Assembly: GCF_003993795.1 (NCBI RefSeq)
Contig: NZ_RWKV01000008.1
Coordinates: 1,178,001-1,242,000 of the forward strand
Length of the DNA: 64,000 nucleotides
Origin: Aquabacter cavernae
Lineage (GTDB): Bacteria > Pseudomonadota > Alphaproteobacteria > Rhizobiales > Xanthobacteraceae
Direction: 5' to 3'
Positions within the stretch are counted from its first letter, which is position 1. Every line of letters starts with the position of its first letter. Below, piece by piece: positions 35,188-45,000 of this stretch. The notes beneath the pieces are model-generated. The model was given only the letters and a program-made list of their open reading frames with translations, was not told the DNA's origin and made no database searches. The position numbers and the translations under genes were made by a program.

Positions 35188-35990
35188 CCCGCCCCTCCGG
35201 GCTCCCCGGCCCCGACCTGTATTGGGTCGAGACGGGCGCGCTCACGGAGAGTGATGTCGTTGCCTTCGCAGCCTGCCTCGACGATGAGGAGCGCGCCCGC
35301 GCCGAGCGCCTGCGCCTGCCGGGCGCCCGCCGCGACTTCAAGGTGGCCCATGGACTTGCCCGGCTCGCCCTCTCCCGCGCCCGGCCGGACCGCTCGCCAT
35401 CCGCATGGCGTTTCCAAACGGGGCCGCATGGCCGTCCCGAGCCAGAAGATGCGCCGGGCCTGCGGATGAACCTCTCCCACACGCGGGGGCTTGCCGTGGT
35501 GGCGGTGAGCGAGGCGGGCGCCGTGGGGGTGGATGCGGAAGCGACCGATGCCCCCCATGCCCGGCCGGAGACCGCCGCTTTGTTCTGCAATGACGCCGAA
35601 CTCACCCAATGGCGGGAGCTGGCGCCCGACGCGCGCGACGCGGCCTTCTATGCGCTCTGGACCCTCAAGGAGAGCCTGCTGAAAGCCTGCGGCGCGGGCT
35701 TCACGCTGGATCCGCGCACCATCCTCTGCGACCTCCTCCCCTTGCGGGTCGTTGCCTTCCCACCCCGCCCGACCGGTCGCTGGCGCAGTTGGGCGACCAC
35801 GCTTCCCGGCGGCTTCCGGCTCGCTCTATCGCTGGACGAAACCGGCCCGTCATCGGAGCCCCGCGCCTGCCGCATCATCGCGCCGGACGACATGAACGCG
35901 CCGGAAGACGAGGAGGCAACGGGTCTCTCGCCCGCCGTCACCCTCGATGAGATCCCTCACGGCCCGCCCCCTGATTTTCGTCCGGCATGA
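35184..35990 (+). CDS. Sfp-type 4'-phosphopantetheinyl transferase
   Basis: This 268-aa enzyme transfers phosphopantetheine from CoA to the serine of a carrier domain. The magnesium-binding motif GVDAEA and the motif WTLKESLLKACGAG are both present, as is the earlier RMNLSHTRG segment. Its GTG start overlaps the transporter stop (GTGA at 35184-35187). Ser563 of the synthetase is the obvious substrate. The last 40 residues are acidic and Pro-rich, beyond the usual core. Confidence 0.92.
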   Translation: MTRPSGLPGPDLYWVETGALTESDVVAFAACLDDEERARAERLRLPGARRDFKVAHGLARLALSRARPDRSPSAWRFQTGPHGRPEPEDAPGLRMNLSHTRGLAVVAVSEAGAVGVDAEATDAPHARPETAALFCNDAELTQWRELAPDARDAAFYALWTLKESLLKACGAGFTLDPRTILCDLLPLRVVAFPPRPTGRWRSWATTLPGGFRLALSLDETGPSSEPRACRIIAPDDMNAPEDEEATGLSPAVTLDEIPHGPPPDFRPA

Positions 35991-36001
35991 GGTAACACGA
36001 T

Positions 36002-36172
36002 ATGGTCAAGCTCCTGATGGAAGGTCTGATGGCTGCAATGGTTGTCCTGTTTCCCGTCAGGCGCGCAGATGACCCAAGGTCATACCCAGGTTCACGGAGC
36101 GATACGAAGCAAGTGCGCGGGCGCCATGTTCGACAAACGACATGGATGTGCGCTACAAAGACTTCAACCTAA
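36002..36172 (+). CDS. Possible 56-aa peptide downstream of the transferase gene
   Basis: An ATG at 36002, after GAGG with a 9-nt spacer, opens a frame to TAA at 36170. The first 18 residues are hydrophobic (MVKLLMEGLMAAMVVLFPV) and the remainder is basic and hydrophilic. It follows the transferase by 11 bp in the same direction. Codon use is less GC-biased than in neighbours. It could be a small membrane peptide of the operon or chance. Confidence 0.3.
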   Translation: MVKLLMEGLMAAMVVLFPVRRADDPRSYPGSRSDTKQVRGRHVRQTTWMCATKTST

Positions 36173-36202
36173 TTCACTTTTGTTACATTTTCTTCGCGCG
36201 GA

Positions 36203-38353
36203 ATGACCTCCTTCCCGGCCGGGCGCCTCGGCAGACCTCTTCTTTTCGGCCGCACGCTGACCCTGGGAGCGGCCCATGGCCCCTGTCCCGGGCATGCGGG
36301 AGCGTGGCTTGCGCTCTTCCTCCTGCTGGCCGGTTTCCTGGCCGCCTGTCTTCCCGGATCTTCCGCGCGCGCCGAGGAAAGCACGGTCCTGCTCGATAGC
36401 GACCAGGGCCCCGTGCGCCTTGCGGGGCATCTGTCCGTCTATCGCGACGCGGAGGGGACCGCGACCATCGAGACGCTCGCCGCCGACCCGTCGGCCTTCA
36501 CTCCGCTCGCGGGGGATTTCAACGTCGGCTATTCGGCCAAGGGGGCCTGGTGGCTGCGGGTCCGCCTGATGGCCACGCCGGACGGCGCGGGCACCTGGTA
36601 TCTCGCCATCAATGCCCCGTTCGCGGACGTGATCGATGTCTATGCGCCCGACGCCGCGCCGGACGGGAGCAATCCCACCGTGCACAAGCGCATGGGCGGT
36701 CTGCTGCCCGTGTCCGCCCGCGACCTGCGCACCAATACCCAGATGGCGCGCATCGTGCTGGAGGCGGACGAGGAGACCGAGGTCTATCTGCGTCTCTCCG
36801 GCGCCCGCTCTCTCAGCGCCACCCCTACCCTCTGGCGCCTGCCCGCCTTCGTCCGGCACCTGACGCTGGACGTGCTCATGGCGGCCATCGCGGTGGGGGC
36901 GGCGGCCATCACCTGTATCGGCGCGCTCACCTTCGGCCTGTGGCTCGGCATCGCCCCCTTCGTCTGGTACGGCGCCTATGTGGGCGCCACCGCCCTGGTC
37001 TTCCTCTCCAACAGCGGCTTCCTCGCTTTGATGCTGGAGAACGTGCCGCCAAGCACCGTGCTGCGCATCCACGGCATGGTGGGGTGCCTCAGCATCATGA
37101 CCGGCGCCTTCATGATCCGCTCCGTCTTCTGCCCGCCCGGCCGGTTGCGGATCATGGGGCTGGCGCTGGCCTTCTATGGCGCGCTGGCGGGCGCCTCGGT
37201 CCTGGTTTCCGCTGCGGGCTATTATTCCCTCGTCGCACCGGCGCTCATGAGCGGCGTCCTGCTGCTGGCGCTCATCCTGCCCATCCTGGCGGCCCTGCGC
37301 GTCAAGCGGCGCGAGCCGGCGGCGTGGTGGTATTTCGTGGGCTTCTCCGGCTATTCCATCGCCACCCTCTGGTTCGCGCTGGTGGTGCTCGGCTTCCTGC
37401 CCCCCGCATCGGCGCTGGACTGGGGGCACCAGACCGTGGGCCTCCTGCACATGGCCGCGGTGTTCGGGGGGCTCGCGGCGGCCCTGCGCGCGGGCATGCG
37501 CGAGCGGCGCATCCTGCAGGCGCGCCTGCTCTCCGCCTCGGAACGCAGCACCCATGAACTGGAGCGCGCCGTGACCCAGCGTACCGCCGCGCTGGAGGCC
37601 GAGGTGAAAGCCCGAAAGGAAGCGGAGGCGGCGCTGCGCGTGGCGCTGCGCGAGCAGCGCAACTTCCTCGTCATGGTGAGCCATGAATTCCGCACCCCGC
37701 TCGCCACCGTGCGCGCCGCCATCGCCATCATCGAGCGCGGCTCCGACGCCATGAACGAGCGCCTTCAGAAGGAGGCGGGCAAGATCGTGCGCGCCGTGGG
37801 GCGCCTCTCCTCCCTCATCGACACGTTCCTCACCGAGGATCTGGTGAACAAGGCCACCATGCGCCTGGAATGGGGACAGATGGACTTCGCGCTGGTGGTC
37901 CGCGCCATCTGCCGCGACCGGGCCGCCGAAAGCGCGCGCGCCATCCATGTGAGCGGGCTCGAAACAGCCCCCATCATGGGCGACCAGGTGCTGCTGAGCA
38001 GCGTGGTGGAGAACCTGGTGGGCAACGCCCTGAAGCACAGCGAGGCCGACATCTTCGTCTCGCTGGGTAGCCATGAGGACGGGGTCTGGCTTCAGGTGGC
38101 GGACACCGGCCCGGGCATCGACCCGGCCGAGCACGAAGCCATTTTCGAGCGCTATTACCGCTCGCCCACCGCCGGCTCGCGCCCCGGCGCGGGCATCGGC
38201 CTCAACATCGTGCGGCGCGTGGTTGAGATGCATGGGGGCGAGGTGGACGTGGACAGTGCACGCGGCAAGGGCAGCACCTTCTCGGTCTGGCTGCCCCGCC
38301 ACAGGCCCTCAGGGGACGCCCGGACGGCGCGCCCCCAGACCGTGAAGGCGTAA
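36203..38353 (+). CDS. 7TMR-DISM sensor histidine kinase
   Basis: The 716-aa inner-membrane kinase has a signal-like N-terminus, a periplasmic beta domain of the 7TMR-DISMED2 type (about 55-210), seven membrane helices (about 215-430) and a coiled-coil linker (about 435-480). The HisKA box VSHEFRTPLA has phospho-acceptor H494. The HATPase domain has N-box NLVGNALKHS, DTGPGID and GAGIGLNIV. DISMED2 domains are thought to bind carbohydrates. It starts 30 bp after the small frame and ends 3 bp before its regulator gene. Confidence 0.92.
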   Translation: MTSFPAGRLGRPLLFGRTLTLGAAHGPCPGHAGAWLALFLLLAGFLAACLPGSSARAEESTVLLDSDQGPVRLAGHLSVYRDAEGTATIETLAADPSAFTPLAGDFNVGYSAKGAWWLRVRLMATPDGAGTWYLAINAPFADVIDVYAPDAAPDGSNPTVHKRMGGLLPVSARDLRTNTQMARIVLEADEETEVYLRLSGARSLSATPTLWRLPAFVRHLTLDVLMAAIAVGAAAITCIGALTFGLWLGIAPFVWYGAYVGATALVFLSNSGFLALMLENVPPSTVLRIHGMVGCLSIMTGAFMIRSVFCPPGRLRIMGLALAFYGALAGASVLVSAAGYYSLVAPALMSGVLLLALILPILAALRVKRREPAAWWYFVGFSGYSIATLWFALVVLGFLPPASALDWGHQTVGLLHMAAVFGGLAAALRAGMRERRILQARLLSASERSTHELERAVTQRTAALEAEVKARKEAEAALRVALREQRNFLVMVSHEFRTPLATVRAAIAIIERGSDAMNERLQKEAGKIVRAVGRLSSLIDTFLTEDLVNKATMRLEWGQMDFALVVRAICRDRAAESARAIHVSGLETAPIMGDQVLLSSVVENLVGNALKHSEADIFVSLGSHEDGVWLQVADTGPGIDPAEHEAIFERYYRSPTAGSRPGAGIGLNIVRRVVEMHGGEVDVDSARGKGSTFSVWLPRHRPSGDARTARPQTVKA

Positions 38354-38356
38354 CCG

Positions 38357-39058
38357 ATGCAGATCAAGATCCTCATGGTCGAGGACGACGACGACCTCCG
38401 CGACAGCCTGCACTCCTATCTGACCGACGTGGGCTTCCTGGTCCACGCCATGGCGAGCGCCGAGACGCTGGCGGAGGGCCTCGCCGAGATGGAGCCGGAC
38501 ATCGTCATCCTGGACCTGAATCTGCCGGGGATGGACGGGCTGGACGCGGCCCAGCTCGTGCGCGCCCATGAGCCCGCCGGGCTCATCATGCTGACCGGGC
38601 GTTCCATGCGCACCGACCGCCTCCAGGGGCTGGCCGCCGGGGCGGACCATTATCTCGTGAAGCCCGCCGACCCGGTGGAACTGGAGATGGTGATCCGCAA
38701 TCTGGTGCGCCGCCTGCGCGGCCCGGACGCAGCCTTGGTGCCGGACCAGGATGTGTGGGTGCTGGACACCAAGCACTGGCAGTTGCGGGCGCCGGACGGC
38801 GCCGCCATGTCGCTCACCTCCGCCGAGAAGCACCTGCTGGCCCATCTGATGGCCCGCCCCGGCGAGCCCGCCACGCGCGGCGCGCTCATGCCGCCGCGCA
38901 CCCACAGCGACCCCGATGCGGAAGGGCGCGGGCTCGACGTGCTGGTGTTCCGGCTGCGCCGGAAGGTGGAGCGGGATTGCGGCCGCCCGCTGCCGCTGCT
39001 CTCGGCACGGGGCATCGGCTACGTGTTCGCGGGCAAGGCGCGGCTGGAAGGCGACTGA
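38357..39058 (+). CDS. OmpR-type response regulator
   Basis: A 233-aa regulator with a receiver domain (residues 1-118; acidic pocket EDDDD at 9-13, phospho-acceptor D53 in ILDLNLPGMDG, switch Thr in MLTG, Lys in LVKPAD) and a winged-helix DNA-binding domain ending GIGYVFAGKARLEGD. It is the cognate partner of the adjacent kinase. Targets are unknown; the polymer locus upstream and the secreted protease downstream are candidates. Confidence 0.93.
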   Translation: MQIKILMVEDDDDLRDSLHSYLTDVGFLVHAMASAETLAEGLAEMEPDIVILDLNLPGMDGLDAAQLVRAHEPAGLIMLTGRSMRTDRLQGLAAGADHYLVKPADPVELEMVIRNLVRRLRGPDAALVPDQDVWVLDTKHWQLRAPDGAAMSLTSAEKHLLAHLMARPGEPATRGALMPPRTHSDPDAEGRGLDVLVFRLRRKVERDCGRPLPLLSARGIGYVFAGKARLEGD

Positions 39059-39090
39059 GCGGCGCCACCGGCCTCACCCCTTCGCGCACA

Positions 39091-39118
39091 AAAAAGCGGG
39101 CGCGTCTCACGCGCCCGC
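39091..39118 (-). terminator. Intrinsic terminator of the secreted protease gene
   Basis: GCGGGCGCG at 39096-39104 pairs with 39110-39118 around a 5-nt loop. On the minus strand the stem is followed by a run of Ts (A-run at 39090-39095), so it ends the protease transcript. It may also stop the converging response-regulator transcript. Confidence 0.85.
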
Positions 39119-39150
39119 CGCTTCACCTGCCCCGCCGGGATCGCGGAACG

Positions 39151-41979
39151 TCAGACCAGCCAGCCGCTGCCCGAGGCGCTGGTGAAGTCGAGCTGCACCA
39201 CAAGGTCGTTATAGTCCAGGTCGCCGCCGCCATAGAGGTCTTCCCAGCCCCAGGTGTTGAGGCCGTAATTCCACAGATGGCCCACCGACTGGCCGTTCAC
39301 CTGTTCGTTCGCCTGGGCGAAGGCATAGAAGGTGTTCGTCCCGTTGGTGATCTTCATGGCCACGAGGTCGCCCATGTCCACGCCGGTGATCATGGTCTGG
39401 CTGTAGGCGCCATAGCCCGCGCCGTCGATCCAGATCTCTCCGTCCGACGACACATAGGCCCGCCCCGTGGACGCCGCCTCATAGCCCGCCTCGCCCGGGG
39501 CGATGCCGTTGACGGTGCCGGCGGCGTCATCCACCGCATAGAACAGCACGGAGATGTCGTTCACGCCGTTCTGGCGCATGCGCACCACCACGTCCTGGTC
39601 GTCCGCGCCGCCCGCCGTCGCGGCGAGGGCCACGGCACGGGCCACCTGAACGGCGCTGTCCTGCGTGCCGTTCACGAAGTCCATGAAGCCAAAAGGGTTG
39701 GTGAAGGTGCTCTGGGGCTGATAGGTGCCCCCCTCGCCCAGCGTGATGCCGACGGCGACGTCCATGGCCACGTTGGACTGGTAGACCGAGCCGTGGCCGT
39801 AGCTATCGAACATGGTGACCAGATCGGCGGAGAAGTCCGCCTGGAGGCTCTGCTGGGCGAACTGGTTCGACCAAGCATAGGCCCCCGACTGCACCCCGGA
39901 GAAGCTGACGCTGCCGCCGCCGATGGAGAGCGACCAATCGAGGTCCGAGCTGAAGATGGGCTGGAACAGGAGGCTCTGGTTGGTCGCGCTGGTCCAGCCC
40001 GCGCTGGAATCCCCTTCCAGCAGGTTGGTGTCGAGATCGGTCCACTGGGTGTGGCCGATGGTGGTCAGGCTGCGGGCCAGGAGCGTCAGGTTGGGACTGC
40101 CGAGGCCGGTGGCGAGGTCGTAGCCCGGGCCCGTCTCATAGCCATAGCCCGTGGGGGTAATGGTGATGGGATCGCCGTCCCGGTCGAAGGTGGAATAGGG
40201 GCCACCCTCGTAATAGGTGGAGAAGATGCTGCCATAGGTCACGTCGTTGAACGCGCCGGGCGTGATCGCCGCCACCTGATAGAGCAGGTCGTTGTAATAG
40301 CCGAGCTGGGGCAGGCCCTGGTCCTGGAAGATGGCGTTGAGCTGCGCCGACACGGTCGCCCAGAAGGGCGAGGAGGCGCTGGTTCCGCCGCCCGGCGCAT
40401 AGCCGGTCATGTCGGCATTCGGCACCAGGAAGGACAGGTTGCCGCCCGAGACCGCCGACACGTCCGGCGCGCCGCGCCCGGTCTGCGGGTCCGGGCCGTC
40501 CGTGGTGGGCGTGAGGCCGAAGGCCGTCTGGTACCAGGGCGTGGGACGCGAGATGTCCACGCCGCCGGAGCCCGCCTGGTTGACCGCATAGTCGGGGCCG
40601 ACCAGACCCGTCACGCGGTATTGGTTCCAGACCGTCTCGATGACCAGATCATTGCCTTCCGCGTCCACGTCCATGAGGCCGCCCGCGACGAGACGCCAGA
40701 TGACGCCGAGATCGCCCGCCTCAATATCGGTCACCACGTCCGCCAGGGTGGCATCGGAGGGAATGACGTTCGCCGTGCTGGCGGACGTGCCGCCCACCTG
40801 GATGACGTAGGACGAGCTGATATTGGGATCGATGTTCGGCAGGCCGTTGGCAAGCTCGTCGCCCGAGCCGCCGTCACCCAGCGCGTTGTAGACGGTCATG
40901 TTGCGCAGGACCGCGTCGATCATCAATTGCTCGTAGGCCGCGTGGAACGGCGAGCCGGCGGCCGACTTCACCACCTCGGCGAAGGACGAGGCGATGATGT
41001 CCGGATTGTTGATCAGGTCCCAGATGGCGAGCTGGAACGAAATGAACGTGCCCTCGCCGGCATAGATGCCGATGCGGCTGTTGGGCGCACCGGCAGCGAT
41101 GATGCCCACGTCCATGGACCGCTCGACGGCGGCATCGGAGTCATAGGGCCCCATGGGGCCGACGGTGTAAAAGTCCGCCGGCGTGGTGATGCCCAGCGAC
41201 GTGCGGTAGGCATCCAGGGCCTGCTGGAAGGTCCGCGTCGCATCGGCCGGCATGCGATCGCCGATGTCCGGCTCGATCAGCGCGATGGTGCCGGTGGAGA
41301 TGCTGCCCGCCGGAACGGGGAAATTGTACATTTCCTGGACCTGCGCCGGGCTCAGGACCGTTTCCGGCCAGGGCAGCGTGGTCGAATTGCCTATGCTCTG
41401 AGCTCCCTCCGGCAGCGTGACGCTGACGTCGCCTGCGAGGTTCTGGACCGCCGGAATGGCGCCGGCCAAGACCCAGAGACCCTCCACGTTCCAGGCGTCG
41501 GGCACCGAGAGCGAGCCGTTCCAATAGACGAGCTGCTGCTCGGGCGTCGGGCCGGCCGTCATCAGCGGCGTGCCGAACAGAGCCTGGAACTGCGCGGAAT
41601 CCACCGACACCCAGATGGTGCGGGACTCGGCGGAGGTGACGAAGCCAAAGGAGCCTGCCGCATCGCCGATGACCGGGATGCCCATGGCCTCGATCTGAGC
41701 CCTGATGGTGTTGAACTCGGTCTGGTCCGCGCCGAACGTGCTCCAGAGCGTGCCATCGTCATTGTATTGCGCGATCGCCTTCTGCCGGTCCGCCCAGCTC
41801 ATGTTCAGCAGATCGGTGGGATCGTTCGCGCGGCCAAGGGTGATGGCCACCTGCGTCGTCCCACCCACGCTGATCATGGATGACGGAATGTCGTAGGCTT
41901 CCTGGACGGTGGTCGCAGTGGTCGTGTTGTAGCTCGTGTGATCAAGGAAAGTGGAATTCGCCAAAACAGCCATTTTCAA
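39151..41979 (-). CDS. Sedolisin-family (S53) protease with C-terminal DUF4114 domain
   Basis: A 942-aa predicted serine-carboxyl peptidase. Residues 1-190 look like the pro-kumamolisin activation domain. The catalytic domain has E286 and D290 (ERSMD), D369 (oxyanion region GDGGSGD) and S534 (GGGTSASSP), with a calcium-site-like GYDLATGLGSPN near 635. The last 120 residues form a DUF4114 domain ending YGGGDLDYNDLVVQLDF. There is no N-terminal signal peptide, and the C-terminus SGSGWLV is uncharged, as in type I secretion substrates. Export by a type I system is inference, since no transporter genes are in the window. Confidence 0.85.
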   Translation of the reverse strand: MKMAVLANSTFLDHTSYNTTTATTVQEAYDIPSSMISVGGTTQVAITLGRANDPTDLLNMSWADRQKAIAQYNDDGTLWSTFGADQTEFNTIRAQIEAMGIPVIGDAAGSFGFVTSAESRTIWVSVDSAQFQALFGTPLMTAGPTPEQQLVYWNGSLSVPDAWNVEGLWVLAGAIPAVQNLAGDVSVTLPEGAQSIGNSTTLPWPETVLSPAQVQEMYNFPVPAGSISTGTIALIEPDIGDRMPADATRTFQQALDAYRTSLGITTPADFYTVGPMGPYDSDAAVERSMDVGIIAAGAPNSRIGIYAGEGTFISFQLAIWDLINNPDIIASSFAEVVKSAAGSPFHAAYEQLMIDAVLRNMTVYNALGDGGSGDELANGLPNIDPNISSSYVIQVGGTSASTANVIPSDATLADVVTDIEAGDLGVIWRLVAGGLMDVDAEGNDLVIETVWNQYRVTGLVGPDYAVNQAGSGGVDISRPTPWYQTAFGLTPTTDGPDPQTGRGAPDVSAVSGGNLSFLVPNADMTGYAPGGGTSASSPFWATVSAQLNAIFQDQGLPQLGYYNDLLYQVAAITPGAFNDVTYGSIFSTYYEGGPYSTFDRDGDPITITPTGYGYETGPGYDLATGLGSPNLTLLARSLTTIGHTQWTDLDTNLLEGDSSAGWTSATNQSLLFQPIFSSDLDWSLSIGGGSVSFSGVQSGAYAWSNQFAQQSLQADFSADLVTMFDSYGHGSVYQSNVAMDVAVGITLGEGGTYQPQSTFTNPFGFMDFVNGTQDSAVQVARAVALAATAGGADDQDVVVRMRQNGVNDISVLFYAVDDAAGTVNGIAPGEAGYEAASTGRAYVSSDGEIWIDGAGYGAYSQTMITGVDMGDLVAMKITNGTNTFYAFAQANEQVNGQSVGHLWNYGLNTWGWEDLYGGGDLDYNDLVVQLDFTSASGSGWLV

Positions 41980-42042
41980 ATCCCCCCGTTCTGAAAAACA
42001 AACAACGGAACACTCAAGAGGAGCCGGAGTCGAGCCCGTCCC

Positions 42043-45000
42043 TCAGAACTGCACAGCGAAACGCGCACTCAACTCCTGCGACAAATAATTGTCGCCGATA
42101 TCCGCCTTGTACTCGGCCCGCACCTCGTAGCCGCGCTGGTCGAACAGCTGGAGCCCGGCGGAGAGGTTCACGAGCGTGCCCGGAATGGTGGTCTGCGTGG
42201 TGAAGGCGGCGATGGCGTCGCTCGCTTCCACAAAAGTAACGTCGATGGACATGCTGTCCTTCGCGAAGAAGGTCATGCCCACGGAGGCATAGGGACGCAG
42301 CCACAGCTCCGGCGACAAATCCACCCGGCCGCCCAGCTCCAGATTGGGGCTCACCGCGAAATTCACCTGCGCGGCGGAGGAGAAATCCAGGGTGGGGCCG
42401 GTGCCGTTCTCCCGATAGCCGGGCATGTAGGTGTAGAGCACATCGAAGTCCACATAGGGCCGCAGATACCAGGCGGCGTGGGCGAACTCGTAGCTGGCGC
42501 GGAACCGGCCGGCACTGGTCATGACATTGGCCGTGCCCTGCGAGGTGAAGGCCGCGTCGCCCGCATCTACGATGCGGTCCGTCTCGTAATTGCCGTAGCC
42601 CAGATGGCCCGACAGGGAGAACAGCCAGGGGCCGACCTGATGCTTCAGCGACAGCGCGGCATCGAAGCTGTTGCCCTCGGTGCGGGAGGCGCCATCCGCC
42701 CCGTTCAGCCAGGATTGGGAGAAGCCCGCCGTGGCGCCCAAGAACCAGTTGTCGATCACTTCCCGCTGGGCACCGATGCGATAGGTCACCGCGCTCTGGT
42801 CATAGCCGGAGATGGACGCCGTGCTGGTTTGCTGGGTCCAGGTGCCGATGATGCGCGCCCAGGCGCAATCCGTCTCCTGCATGAGCGTGCCGGAGCCCTC
42901 GAAGACCGGGCAGCTCAGGGAGGCGTGCATGGAAGTGCGGGCATTGAGCGTCTGGGACGTGAGGCTGCTGGAGGATTCGTCCGGCACCATGGAGTCGATG
43001 CCCTCCATATATTCCTCCGCGCTGCCCAAGCCCGCGAAGGCGCCGAACAGATCGGCGAAGTCGGGATCCACCGCGCCCGAGCGCCAGACATCCTGCAGGT
43101 AGCGCATCACCGAGCGCTCGGAATCGGTGGTGCCCACCCCGCGCACCGGCTCGAACCGCGCGTCGGGCGTCAGGTCCAGGTTGGAACCGTTGCGCTGCAC
43201 GGACCAGACGAAGGGCGCGCCGACCGCGCCAGCCGCCGCCATGCCGCCCCCAAGGGTTCCGGTGGCGGTGAGGATGCGGAACGTCTCCGGCCGCAGCCCG
43301 CCTTCCACATTCACATCCACCCGGCCGGACAGGACGGCATTGCCCTGGATGGCGAGGAGATCGCTCTTGGGCGCGCCCGCCGACGGCGTCGAGGTCACGT
43401 CCACCGCCAGGACGCCGCCCCTGCCCTGCTGGAACGATGCCGCCCGCACCGTGGTGGTGCCGATGGAGCCCTGGCCCGCCAGCGCGAACACGCCGTCATT
43501 GGCGAAGGTCCCGGCCTTGCCCACGTCCACGAGGCCGCCTGCATTGCTCTGGTAGAAGCCCTTATTGGTGAAGGCGTTCACCTCGCCCCGGTCGGCATAG
43601 CCGTCCACGAGGTTCACGGAGCCGAAGAGCCGGCCGTAATTGGTCACCTGCTCGCTGCCGAACGTGCCCTGAATGGCAGTGCCCGACAGGGCGCTGACCA
43701 CGGCATCCTTCGACAGCGTGATGATGTTGGCATTCGCCCCGGACAGGTCCGCCTTGCCGCCGTCCACACGGATCGCCGCGCCGCTGCCGGAGCCGCCCAG
43801 GAGCCTGCCGTCGCTCTCGACGGTGATGACCCCGCCCTTGCGCGTGGGATCGAGCGCGCCCTGCGTGTCCTGCACGCCGCTCTGGGCCAGGATGGCATAG
43901 GCCCCCTCGCCCGTGGCGAACACGTCGCCGCGCAGCGCGATGGAGATGTCGCCGCCCGCGCCCGCCACCGTGGTGCGGGACTTTCCGCCCGTGGGGGCGA
44001 TGAAGGCCGTGCCGTTCACGTCGGTCAGCATGCCGCCGCCGCCGCCGAGGCTCTGGGCGAAGATGCCGTGGGCCCTGGTGCCCGACGTGGAGATGGTCAC
44101 CGTTTCAGCGGCGGATGCCGTCGCATCCATGCCGATGGTGATGGCCCCGCCATTGCCGCTGGCCTTGTCGTCCACCACCAGCGGCGAGCCGACGGAGCCC
44201 ACGGTGTTGATCACACCGACCCCGCCATATCCGCCGCCGCCGCCCACCGACTGGGCGAAGACCGCCGTGGCGTAGTCGCCATGGGTGGTGATGTCCGCGC
44301 GGCCTGAGAAGGTCACCGCCACGGCGCCGCCATTGCCCGCCACCCCGCCCTTGCCGCCCAGCTGGACGGCATAATTGATCACGCCCGCGCTGCTGGCATC
44401 GCCGCCGAGGCCGCCGCCGCCGCCCACCGACTGGGCGAAGATGCCGAAGGCGCCCGCGCCCTGGGTCTCGATGGCACCCGAATGGGCCACGGTGACCGAT
44501 CCGCCATTGCCCCCGCCCACGCCGCTGCCGCCCAGCGCGAAGCCGATGCCCGGCGCGATGAGGGCCGAGGGGCTGTCCTGCACCTTGCCGCCGTCCATGA
44601 CCCCGGCTGCGGTAAGGATGGCATAGAGCGCGTCCAGCGCTTCCTTCTCGTCGCTGGTCTCCGCAAGCGTGCCCGCCGCGCCGGGATCGGCCCGGGTGAG
44701 CAGCACGGCGCCGCCGCCGCCGCCCACGCTCTGCGCCACCACCGCATGGGCCTCGCGGCCCTCGGTGGTGATGGTGCCGGTATTGGTCACCGTCACCGTG
44801 CCGCCCGCGGAGCTTTTGCCCCCGCTGCCGCCCAGCTTCACGTCGCCGGAGAAGCTCACCGTATTGGCGCTGGTGGCCGCCGCCCCCACGCCGCCGCCGC
44901 CGCCGACCGACTGGGCGAACAGGCCGATGGCCCCCGCGCCGCTGGTGGCGATGCTGCCGTCATTGGTAACGGTGACGGCGCCACCCGCGCCGCCGTCACC

